DNA of 64,000 bases from Scalesia atractyloides. Its lineage: Eukaryota; Streptophyta; Magnoliopsida; Asterales; Asteraceae. Below the pieces are notes generated by a model. It did not search any database and was not told the DNA's origin. It saw nothing but the letters and a program-made list of their open reading frames with translations. This document shows, one piece after another, positions 56,069-64,000 of the stretch (within the stretch, counting starts at the first letter, position 1; every line of letters starts with the position of its first letter). Position numbers and translations under genes: made by a program. Location: assembly GCA_947069175.1 (NCBI GenBank), contig CAMTDV010000007.1:53706083-53770082 (forward strand), given 5' to 3'.

Positions 56069-56716
56069 TTTTTAGGATTCGAGTTTGATATTGATGTGAT
56101 TGTTTGGATGAAATCAATGTAAGAAGATAAATAACAATGAAACAGTGCAGGGAATTGTGTAAACTTTGAAATCACAACAATAGAAAGATTGTTTTCATTG
56201 ACATGCTTCTGTAATTATCATCACATATGCATGCAAACTACAAACTCCCTCTCAGCCTAAGATCACCCTAATTTGTTCGTACAGAATGTGTAGAAGAAAG
56301 TGATAGATAGGACGGGACAGGCATTATATTCTATTTATAGTACATTACAAACCACTGAGCATCTTTGGCTGATGTCACTATGAAAGTGACATTTAACAAA
56401 CTAAAACAAACTCTATCCACTGCTATACCTAAACACTGTTATATTCCTTACATACAAAAACTCTGTTGATCAACAACTACTGAGGTATCCTCTGTTTGTC
56501 TTCAGCAGACCTTTGCTTCAACAGCCTTTATGCTTCATCAGAGTTTTCTCACTAGCAGATCTTTGCTTTCAGCAGAGCTTTGTCTTTAACAGATCTTGTG
56601 AACGTCATTAAGTATGTGCAGAGTTTAGAGCAGCAGATCTTTATTAGTGATCAATGTTGTAGATTGTTTTGGCTTTCCAAACATCTGTTCTTTTATAGGG
56701 TTCAATAGATCCAACA
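56069..56716 (-). repeat. 5' LTR of element G (shared with a second copy)
   Basis: 648 bp, TGTTGGATC at 56716 to CCTAAAA near 56069. It matches 39458-40088, with one extra 17-nt unit (ACAGCCTTTATGCTTC, 56521). Right of it comes G internal sequence with PPT, not target DNA, so the same LTR is also the 3' LTR of a second copy. Confidence 0.9.
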
Positions 56717-57099
56717 ATCTCCCCCTAGAACAGATGATGCCGAAACTCTTCTTTATTTCTAATTTGTATTTCTCATCAGAAATTCCCTAGTTTTGGGCCC
56801 TTTGAACCGTAGTTCATAGAGAACATGTCTTCAAAATCCCTTTGCAATTCAAGGTTCAATAGATCTTGGGGGTCATCTGCATCCAGACCATATGCATCCT
56901 CCAATTTCAGCTTTTGAATCTTCCATTTGATCTGAGCAGAATCAATTCATGGGTGTCTAGGGATGACTTCCATTTTAGAATTTTTGAATCAACTGGCTTT
57001 TGTGGGGGAAGACTTATTGTTGAGCTTGGTGGAAGTGATTTGCTTAAAACTTTGAGATTGTTTCTTTTAGTTTATCACTTGCAGCATCAATATGATAGA
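56717..57099 (-). mobile_element. Fragment of a second G copy
   Basis: Matches 40089-40475 (PPT and the end of the accessory ORF) and stops at 57099 after CAATATGATAGAG, where H LTR sequence begins. Together with the LTR at 56069 it shows two G copies head to tail sharing an LTR, the outer one mostly deleted. Confidence 0.85.
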
Positions 57100-57811
57100 G
57101 TATGTGCATTATACATATACAACACTCTTGTATGCTTAAAACACTTAAAGCCAGCTAAAACATGTGAAAACGGCCCAAATAAGTAAGCTTCGCACGAAGT
57201 AAAGCCACCCCGTGCGAAGTGATGCCCAACTCGTACGAACTGACCCTGTTTCCTATAAATACCCACTCCACTCCACTCCAAACCTTTTGCTCACTCTGGA
57301 AATTACTCTCAAGCTACTGGTTTTGCCTCTACGTACCAGATCCGAATCAGAAGATTTTTAGACCTTCCAACTGATTTTCTTTACTTATTTTGATGATTTC
57401 TTCTACTATTTTCTCTTATTTCTAAAGGCTACATCTTCAAGTGTTGAATACCACCAAGTTCATCATCCTCAATATGATTAAACTTGTGTTGGTAGTAGTG
57501 TGAACATTAGAAGCCTTGGCTTCCAGTTAGTTCCGCCACCTCATTTTTCCCTTGCATGTCATTCAAGTGGCTTGCTAGCATCAAAGTAACCTAACCCCGT
57601 CTGGCCTCCAACACTTAGTTAACTCTTTCCATGCCGGGAATGGCTCACCTGGGTTAATCGTACTTGGCCACTTGTATAGTTAAGATTTACATTCTGTTAT
57701 TCATGACCAACCGGGTTGTTACAACCTTGTGCTTTGGTGAATCATATAATGAGGTGTTCGAAACCATGCTTGACTTCTATGACAAACTTGAAAGACTCAA
57801 AAAGATATATA

Positions 57812-57874
<63 letters not shown>

Positions 57875-58980
57875 GTACTTATGTTTATTTCTCGGACCTA
57901 ATTCGTGATGTTAACTGGAAAATGGTTAAGTGTTATGAATCTAGATTGTTTCTGCCTTGTACCTAAACACCTCGTTCACTGAATTTACTGTTAGGACGGG
58001 TGCTAAACGAGCTAAACGCTAAAAAAGCCACTTTCATACGAAGTGAACAGTCACTTCGCACGAAGTGAGCACTCGGTTGCACGACGTCGTATTTTCATAC
58101 TTATACTTTTTGTACCTTTGACTTCGAACCCGAATCTTTCCCTCAACTCGGAATACTTTCACCTCTGTTCCCTTGTATAGGTAACCTCTGTGTCCTACTC
58201 CCCAACTCAACAATTCGCGGTTTACTAAGGAAGCTTTACAAAATCGTGAGTATACTCGACCCATTTACTTTTTCTCATTTTTGGGTGCAGTACATGTAAA
58301 CTATCAAAATCACACAAACATGCTTATACTTAATCACAAACAATCCTTACCCATGCTTACGTGACAAACTTGAAACCATACATGCTTATACTCAATATGC
58401 TTATACAATGTCATTAACTTCGATCAAGCCTCCCTTAACATGTATAGCGCTATAGGATTAACGCACCGCCTGCATTCGTGAGATCATGTTAAGTAAACAA
58501 AATGGTCTAGTCATTGTTATGATTGGATTACGCTAGTGGTGAACTTTGGGTTGACACATATAATTGCATGATAGTTTTGCCATGTTAGTCTCAAGTTTAC
58601 ATTTATGCAAGAGGATTTGTTAAACATTTATATTATGCTAATAGTCAAACTTGTATACTCGCCAATGCCTTGTGTGTTGAACTATAAATTTAACATGTTT
58701 TGCAGGTTGATGATGATGACAATCCCTGGAATCTAGTAGGATGGACATAACTCATCTTAATTTAGATTTGTGTAGGATCGTGTTTCTAATTGAAATATTA
58801 TACTTTTGTTGTACTTGTAATTGAAATTGATGTTGTATTTGTTTCCAAGCAATGTACTCAAATCTTTAGTAATGAAATGAAATATTGTTCCTTTAAATAC
58901 TTGTCACAATTTAGCGTTATGTTGTCTTGAGCAATCTATTTACGTCCGCCCGATGATTCGCCATCGGTTGGGATGTGACA
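57100..58980 (+). repeat. 3' LTR of element H (5' end missing)
   Basis: Matches 32297-34372, starting TATGTGCATTATAC and ending GGATGTGACA, followed by the TSD AAATT. The first 240 bp of the LTR are missing at the junction with the G fragment. It has one copy of the segment duplicated in the 5' LTR, and a longer (AT)n run (57805-57873). Decamers lie at 57189, 57209, 57230 and at 58033, 58055, 58076. Confidence 0.9.
57805..57873. repeat. (AT)n microsatellite in H 3' LTR
   Basis: About 70 bases of nearly pure AT. The matching 5' LTR run (33006-33032) is much shorter. The open frames with runs of Tyr/Ile across it are artefacts. Confidence 0.9.
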
Positions 58981-59612
58981 AAATTTGGATCAATGCAATC
59001 CATGGCCAGGTGGGATGAGCCAACAATCAAAGAAAACTACAAGAAGCTTGAAGCATTAAGAGTTGTAGATCCCTCAGTCCCCCAAAGGCCTAACTATGAA
59101 GATTTTCCTATCATTTCTATGGCCATCTGCAAAGCATGTCTCCTCAATGGTTAGAAGCCAACTTAAAAGAAAAAAGGAGATATCTACAAAAGATCTAAAA
59201 AGATATGAAGATGAAATAAGAAAGGAATGGATAAAAATGAGCTAATGTATGGGCATCCTAATGCTAAACCAGAAGAACTGTTATGGCAAGTCCTAGGAAA
59301 GCATATTCCCTCACCTCTTCCAATAAAACTAGTCCTAGTAACTTCATCTGCCTCTAAATTCAAAAATGGTCCTTAGATAGAGCAAGCCATGAATTGACAA
59401 TAGTCTGGGAAAATGGAAAAGTGATATAGACTTCAAAGAATAGTGTGATGAGCCTAAAAATTGAGGATCTCCAAGATTAGGTCTTCCACTAGAAAGGGAT
59501 GTTGATGACTTACTCTCAACAAGATTTGAAAAGCAATTTAAAGCACAAGTCAGAGATAAGTTGAAGAGGAACAAAAATTGATCTAATAACATTTGTTTTG
59601 GCATCATCTGTT
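58981..59612 (+). pseudogene. Accessory ORF of element E, 3' part
   Basis: Continues the frame from before H: MVAAKF before and GSMQSMARWDEP after. KKLEALRVVDPSVPQRPNY aligns with NLEELRKKYPTIPRKPYY of G (about 40670). Further on a stop interrupts at 59150 and only fragments are readable (ERDVDDLLSTRFEKQFK near 59500). It ends before the PPT. Confidence 0.75.
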
Positions 59613-59624
59613 CTATAGGGAGAT
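59613..59624 (+). other. Polypurine tract of element E
   Basis: CTATAGGGAGAT just before the 3' LTR (59625); compare GTAGGGGGAGAT in G. Confidence 0.75.
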
Positions 59625-60129
59625 TGTTAGAGCTACAATATTTAAAAGCCAAAACATGATCAAGTGATCAAGAAATAAACAACATTTTGAACCAGATTCT
59701 CCCAAAAGATTACTTGTTTTGTATCAGTGTTTAGCATAGTTAGATCAGATGTTAGATTTACACAGTTGTTTGCAACATCTGTGGAATCTTTCATGATAGA
59801 AATCTTAGATATCACTATCAGGGTGATGTCAGCCAATCATAAACAGAACTTTCATACTTAGAATAAATAGATCTCACCGGTTAGAGATCTATCTATCACT
59901 ACACATCACCTTTTCTTTTGTACAGACATAATTGTTAAGTGATCAACTGAGGGGGAGTCTGTAGAGTCAATCTTTTTGTAAAATATCTGTAATCATTTGG
60001 TTTATTAATGAAAAACAATTGTTGATGCTGACTTTTCGTTTGTGATTATTTATTCTTTCTTATACAATTCAATATTGTTTTGATCTTAACTGTTTTATAA
60101 TCACAAACCTTATAAACTCGAATCTAACA
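59625..60129 (+). repeat. 3' LTR of element E
   Basis: 505 bp, TGTTAGAGC to GAATCTAACA. It matches 19880-20589 except for a deletion of about 190 bp (corresponding to 19976-20167), which removes the TCTG-rich part. Other differences are numerous, so E is older than A. Confidence 0.85.
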
Positions 60130-60351
60130 TAACTTATTTTCTTCAAGATTTCGATCAAATGGGAACAAGAAAGGAGCCATAAGGTCGTGTATCAGCCTCA
60201 GATGAGCCGGGTCGGGTTTTGCGCGTTTGCTGGGCGAGAAAGACGAAAGGATTTCAGGGTCGGGTTTCTTTTTGAACGGCATACGGTTAGGGTGTCGCTA
60301 ACCGGGTTAGTAGTTAGTATATTAGTATCAACAAGTTAGTATTAAAATCTC

Positions 60352-60428
60352 CCCTTGCCTAGATTTGAACCCATGACCTCTAAGAAAAGCAAAGCTTCTC
60401 ACCTCTCCCTTGACCACTAGGCCAAAAC
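60352..60428 (-). other. tRNA-like module t1 in LTR of B
   Basis: Minus strand. A-box TGGCCTAGTGG (60424-60414) fits the consensus perfectly; the B-box-like GGGTTCAAATC (60374-60364) has two mismatches. Spacing is tRNA-like. Compare c2-c4 on the same strand of the C LTR. Confidence 0.65.
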
Positions 60429-60496
60429 ATCATTAGCATTTCAAGGTCATGTTTTAGTTTATAAGATATACGCATTGAGTTATGTCAGAAAACTCA

Positions 60497-60582
60497 ACGC
60501 TAGTGTAGTGGTTCCTGGTGTGCGCGTATGTTTGAGTTGACCCATTGAGATTGGGGTTCGAATCCCAGCCTCATCCATTTTT
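60497..60582 (+). other. tRNA-like module t2 with T-run in LTR of B
   Basis: Plus strand, antisense to the LTR. A-box TAGTGTAGTGG (60501-60511) and B-box GGTTCGAATCC (60555-60565) both fit the consensus. A T-run (ATTTTT, 60577-60582) follows at the place of a Pol III terminator. It occupies the same relative position as c1 and m1. Confidence 0.7.
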
Positions 60583-61019
60583 CTTGTTTTCATTCCTTTT
60601 TAATTAACTTTCATGCAATAGCACTTTTCATCCTTAGTTCTAGACTTTCACATAAGCCAACTTTAGCCCCTCACTTCCTAACTTGGTTTAATATTGTAAT
60701 TAGCTTAATTTAAAAGATTTCTTTTAAATTCTAACTTTATTTAACATTAAAACTTATCTAGTTAAATGATTTTTTTTTATAACTAATCTACCCGCATATA
60801 ATTATAAAATTAACCTTTTTAGATCCAAACCTAACTAAAATTATAATTATAAAATTAACCTTTTTAATCCAAACCTAACTAAAATAAACGAGAGACATGA
60901 TATTAATAATAAATAAAGGTAAAAGATAAAAATTTCATTTTCATTTATAAGATGTAAGATCTGGTTTACAATTTAAGTCGGGTTTTGAGGATCTGTTTTT
61001 TTATGGATTTTACACGACT

Positions 61020-61554
61020 CATGTTTCTTCTTGTAATACAACCATTTGATGTCACCCAGACACGGAAGATTTTTCGCCAATGCTACTACTACGAATAAAT
61101 ACCATCGACAAAATAGTACTCACATTTGTACTCCACATCATTTGCATAAAATGATAAAGTTGGTGCAACCCCGTCTATGAAATCATCGAATATATTTGAT
61201 GGTTGTAAAATCATTGTTTGCAGGGACCATACCAAATAACGCATGTCAAATCCATAGATATTGAGATGCGATTGCTTGTATTAGGGTTGGACTATCATGG
61301 TCACCTCAATGGTGTTGCCCTTTCCAAGTAGTTGGGCAACAAGCCGACGGCCAATGCGTACAATCTAGGCTACTTATCATCCCAGAAAACCCATTTATTC
61401 GTTGGTGAGCTTCATAAAATTGGGATGTTGAAAGTTGTTGGATTCCTCAAGTATTGCCTTCCGTAGGGGTTGATAACACTTAATAATATACAACTATTAT
61501 AATAATAATAACAAGAATAATGATAATAAATATAAAATTAATAACAACAACAAC

Positions 61555-61599
<45 letters not shown>

Positions 61600-62055
61600 T
61601 ACCTTCACAGAAAATCTTTAAGACTTTCTCGGCATATTCTTTCTAACATTCGTAGATACTCGTCCCATGCATCTGTTGACTTGTCGTACGCCAATTGACA
61701 AATTGCAACGGACATTTTTGCAAAGCAGAGAATCCAATTTTACGTCTTGCATCTTCTCGTTGTTTAAAACATGTATATTCGCGTTCTAAATCTCCCGAAG
61801 TTCTTAAAATAAGTTGATGACTCGGCGAAAACGACGTCAGAATTGTGCATCGTTGTACAAAGGGTTTTGAGCAAACTAATCATCTACCATACGTTGATGA
61901 GCACCCAACCGATCTCGTTCAAAGGGTCCTTGTCTTGTATGTGGCTCGGACGATTCCGCATCGTCTCTTAAAAGTTGAACACCCTCCTTAGCAGCTTGGG
62001 TATTCAAGTCGTTGAGCACTCCCATGTTTTCATGAGATGAGTCGGATGACGACAT
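61020..62055 (-). pseudogene. PIF/Harbinger (ALP1-like) transposase, decayed and cut by element B
   Basis: ATG at 62055 (MSSSDSSHENMG). Then GPFERDRLGAHQRMVDD, a frameshifted RRFR helix, ALQKCPLQFVN-like and AYDKSTDAWDEYLRM, the usual N-terminal part of ALP1-like proteins. An AAT-rich stretch (61475-61600) may be an intron. After it: YGRQYLRNPTTFNIP, GFSGMISSLDCTHW (first catalytic Asp, about 61350-61372), LWI-HALFGMVP and NNDFTTI (second Asp, about 61215), ending in YFVDGIYS. The C-terminal part with the last catalytic residue lies beyond element B, off the window. Many stops. It could be a domesticated relative rather than a transposon copy. Confidence 0.8.
61555..61596. repeat. (AAT)n microsatellite
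   Basis: About 14 near-perfect AAT units inside the likely intron of the transposase relic. Confidence 0.9.
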
Positions 62056-62180
62056 TTTTTAGAAATCAATAGAGAGAACTAAAAGAATTTGAGTGTTTAG
62101 ACTGTTTTGTCAGTTGTGATTAGGTTGAATGTGATTTAGTTGAAAGATTTGTGTATATAAATAAATAAAGGAAATGTTTT
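62056..62180 (-). promoter_or_regulatory. Upstream region of the transposase relic
   Basis: On the minus strand a TATA-like TTATATACAC (62160-62151) lies about 100 nt before the ATG (62055). This is compatible with the original promoter. Confidence 0.4.
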
Positions 62181-64000
62181 TTTTTTATTTTTTGACCGTT
62201 GCCAACGATCTAAAACCTCAAAATGATGCACATTTCAAGCATTGGCGCTCGTCAACCTTCTGGTGAGATGAACCATAGCGCCCCCTTACTTCGTGTGGGT
62301 CGGTGTGTTGGGCTGCACCATCATGCCTAGGTGGCATGGGGTGTCACCCGACACCGTTTAGCGTAGGTGGTTGTGAGCGTAGGAGAGTTTAATGTTACTG
62401 TTTATCCGTGTATTTGAGCCAATATTATTTACCCTCTATAATTTATTAATATATTTTGAAAATAGTTGTGAATGAAGAAGAATTAAAAAAAGTATAAAAA
62501 AGTATTATGTAGTTAAAAACAAATAAAAAATATAGCTGTTGTTAAGAAATAATAGAAGGAGCATTCTAAAATAACAATATCATAATATAAAGTGTCACTT
62601 GAGATTAATGTACAATGAAAGGCCCCTACCCAAAGTTGTGTGAAAACGTATAACCAAGTATCAAATTCACAACATGTGGTACCATATACTGAATAAACAA
62701 AAATAGTACAAATCAATGAAACAGTAAAAAAGGTAAAATATGTGAAGGGAACCATTTTGAGGATTAATGCTTTATATGAATTAGAAAAAGTTTTAGAACA
62801 ATGAAATTTGAGTGGTTTTTAACTAGTAAAAAAAAGTTAAGACCACTGATGAAAACAAAACTCTCAATTTATGTGCATGTGGATTTCGTTATCAAAAGTC
62901 ACAAAGGATCCTTGAATCTCTACCGGGCCCGGCCTGTAAACAATTCCAAAAGGCATGATAAAGCAGAGGTTCGGTGTAAAGGACTAGTGATCCTAATACG
63001 TAGGCCCAATAACTGTGGTTCGGTTTTAAACGTGTTGGTAACCAGTTTCCTTTCTGGTTTTTGTTACAAACAACCATAAAAGTGAATTAACCACATCAAC
63101 TCACTGTTTGAACTTTGAAGTAAAGAAGTCACATTTGTTGATGTTGTTAAGGCTCACAATATCTATATATAATAAAAAAACACAACATAACACAACTCTA
63201 TGAACTTGGAAACTAAGAAAAGACTTTAGGCATATTCTAATGGGAGTTGAGTAGCTTCAAGACTAGTGAATACGTGTATATAGATAGCCATTTATAAGAT
63301 AGTGACTCCTCAATGAGTGTCCTAATTGATTTAATCAAATGTGTCTTCTTCACCTCAATCAAATCTTTTTGGCCACATGCTATTTATAGCATGATACACA
63401 TGATTTGAGTAAATCTGTTAGAAGAGCTTAGAAAATATATTTCATTTGGATCTTTATTCTCTGCCTTAAGATAACAAGCATCCCAATACGATTTGAGCTT
63501 TAAGTAATTCCACTGGGAGAAGTATTTTAAGTAAACTCTAACGACTAAGACCATCTTCAATGTAAAGTGGCGACATAAGCCATTAACCGTCTTCCATTTT
63601 GGCATGCCTGGCTTCAGACAGTCAAGGTTCTCTAATATATATTTAAAAGAATATATAGAACCAAAAACCTTCACGTAAATAGACAATGAGATAGAAAACA
63701 CTATTAAGCACCTACACAACAACAATTATCTTTACTTTGCTCATCTTAAACATAATAGATACAAAGATTATTAAAAATCTCGCAATGTCATTTTGGCTTA
63801 CAAGTATGCCTCGTAGGATACTTATACCCCACCCTTATAATGCCATTTTGGTGTACTAAGGGCCGTGTTGCAATTTTTTTTTTTTTTTTGCTTTTTTTTT
63901 CTTTCAAAAACTCAAATCTTATTATCTGGTACGCTCGCGACAACAAAAGTCTTCTATTTCTTATGTTTTAAACTTATAAGTTCAACTTAAAATTTCCGCG
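62181..64000. other. Non-coding flank, no gene recognised
   Basis: AT-rich sequence with stops in all frames; the short ORFs at 62513-62755, 62801-63079 and 63384-63725 match nothing I recognise. A GC-richer stretch (62230-62395, with GGGGTGTCACCCGACACC at 62339-62356) may be the end of the Harbinger-type element. A T-run lies at 63872-63889. Confidence 0.5.

Larger units (their letters stand above)
39458..56716 (-). mobile_element. Element G: large SIRE-like Ty1/copia element
   Basis: Minus strand, 17.3 kb. 5' LTR 56716-56069, PBS 56067-56056, gag from 55908, zinc motif, protease, integrase, RT, RNase H ending near 49405, then a 9-kb accessory region with four tandem repeats, PPT (40100-40089) and 3' LTR 40088-39458. 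PR-INT-RT order and the YVD(N)IIFGS active site context are SIRE-like. It is inserted in the integrase of H. Confidence 0.9.
32059..58980 (+). mobile_element. Element H: Ty3/gypsy element inserted in E
   Basis: Plus strand. LTR starts TGTAACTCC at 32059 and the last base of the 3' LTR is 58980 (GGATGTGACA). AAATT flanks both sides (32054-32058 and 58981-58985), a perfect TSD. The E accessory ORF continues across it in frame. H contains 5' LTR, PBS, leader, gag, protease, RT, RNase H and integrase up to 39457. There G is inserted. The end of pol, PPT and first 240 bp of the 3' LTR are lost at the junction 57099/57100. Confidence 0.9.
19880..60129 (+). mobile_element. Element E: non-autonomous copia element (gag + accessory ORF)
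   Basis: Plus strand. 5' LTR 19880-20589, PBS 20592, gag relic, second zinc motif, accessory ORF, PPT 59613-59624 and 3' LTR 59625-60129. The flanking 5-mers are AAACT (19875-19879) and TAACT (60130-60134), a candidate TSD with one mismatch. No protease, integrase, RT or RNase H of E can be found: the text goes from the segment just before protease to the accessory ORF. F and H are inserted within it. It is related to G in LTR, gag and accessory ORF. Confidence 0.8.
14431..61014 (-). mobile_element. Element B: deleted Ty3/gypsy element, host of E and C
   Basis: Minus-strand gypsy element. Its LTR runs from 61014 (TGTAAAATCC) to 17851 (GGATGTGACA), split by element E at 19879/60130. PBS, leader, a stub of gag, RT, RNase H and integrase follow to 14431, where element C cuts in. 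The rest of integrase and the second LTR should lie left of the window. Right of 61014 the PIF/Harbinger transposase sequence begins. The LTR pieces add up to about 2.9 kb, comparable with A and C. Confidence 0.8.
60135..61014 (-). repeat. LTR of element B, promoter-proximal part
   Basis: Resumes the B LTR after E. Its right end (minus strand) is TGTAAAATCCATAAAAAAAC, and the GGGTTTTGAGGATCTG next to it matches the same place in C (GGGTTTTGGAAACCC before the LTR end at 14430). It contains two tRNA-like modules facing opposite directions and an AT-rich part with a 44-bp near-duplicate (AAATTAACCTTTTTAGATCC, 60807 and 60850). Confidence 0.7.

Noticed and set aside
57664..57966. ORFs rich in Ile and Tyr
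   Set aside because: Translation of an (AT)n microsatellite.
62801..63079. 92-residue ORF as a host gene
   Set aside because: No recognisable motif, no codon-use or promoter support, AT-rich non-coding surroundings.

Overview
This window is plant nuclear DNA made almost entirely of nested LTR retrotransposons; no intact single-copy host gene is visible. The Ty3/gypsy elements are chromovirus-like, the Ty1/copia elements are SIRE-like, and tRNA-Met-type primer sites (TGGTATCAGAGC variants) follow the 5' LTRs. The copia accessory-ORF family and the dispersed repeats resemble those of daisy-family (Asteraceae) genomes, but that taxonomic guess is inference only.

The layers can be unpacked from boundaries, target-site duplications and continuity of interrupted sequence. 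The outermost host is a decayed PIF/Harbinger (ALP1-like) transposase gene, minus strand, 61020-62055. Element B (gypsy, minus) sits in it; its LTR is 17851-61014 and its deleted internal region is 14431-17850. The integrase of B is cut at 14430 by the LTR of element C (gypsy, minus, 11988-14430; more C leader and gag at 1-613). Element A (gypsy, plus, LTR starts at 614 and 8836) lies in C-type leader. The B LTR is split by element E (copia, plus, LTRs 19880-20589 and 59625-60129). E is a gag plus accessory-ORF derivative without pol. E holds element F (copia, plus, 21322-28984, truncated in RT) and element H (gypsy, plus, 32059-58980, TSD AAATT). The integrase of H is cut by element G (copia, minus, 39458-56716), which is followed by a fragment of a second G copy (56717-57099). 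Sequence right of 62056 is non-coding as far as I can see.

All coding regions are broken by stops, frameshifts or deletions, so nothing here looks autonomous. The elements still show what each family carries: gag with CCHC knuckles, aspartic protease, RT, RNase H, integrase, a chromodomain-like tail in A, and a long accessory ORF after pol in the copia elements E and G.

The most unusual features are non-coding or structural. (1) The LTRs of A, B and C carry tRNA-like modules with A-box and B-box motifs; A and C have a row of three plus one on the opposite strand, and one long hairpin covaries between A and C. (2) Copia F and gypsy H, from different superfamilies, both carry self-complementary decamers of the type TTCGYRCGAA spaced about 20 nt apart, in LTR and untranslated leader. 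(3) G has four tandem 1.65-kb copies of the first part of its accessory ORF, each with its own TATA-type promoter-like segment. (4) The LTR of G has CAGANC words at an almost exact 17-nt period. (5) G gag contains a 200-nt inverted repeat. The stretch 10559-11520 looks like an indel-degraded bridge and may be an assembly problem.
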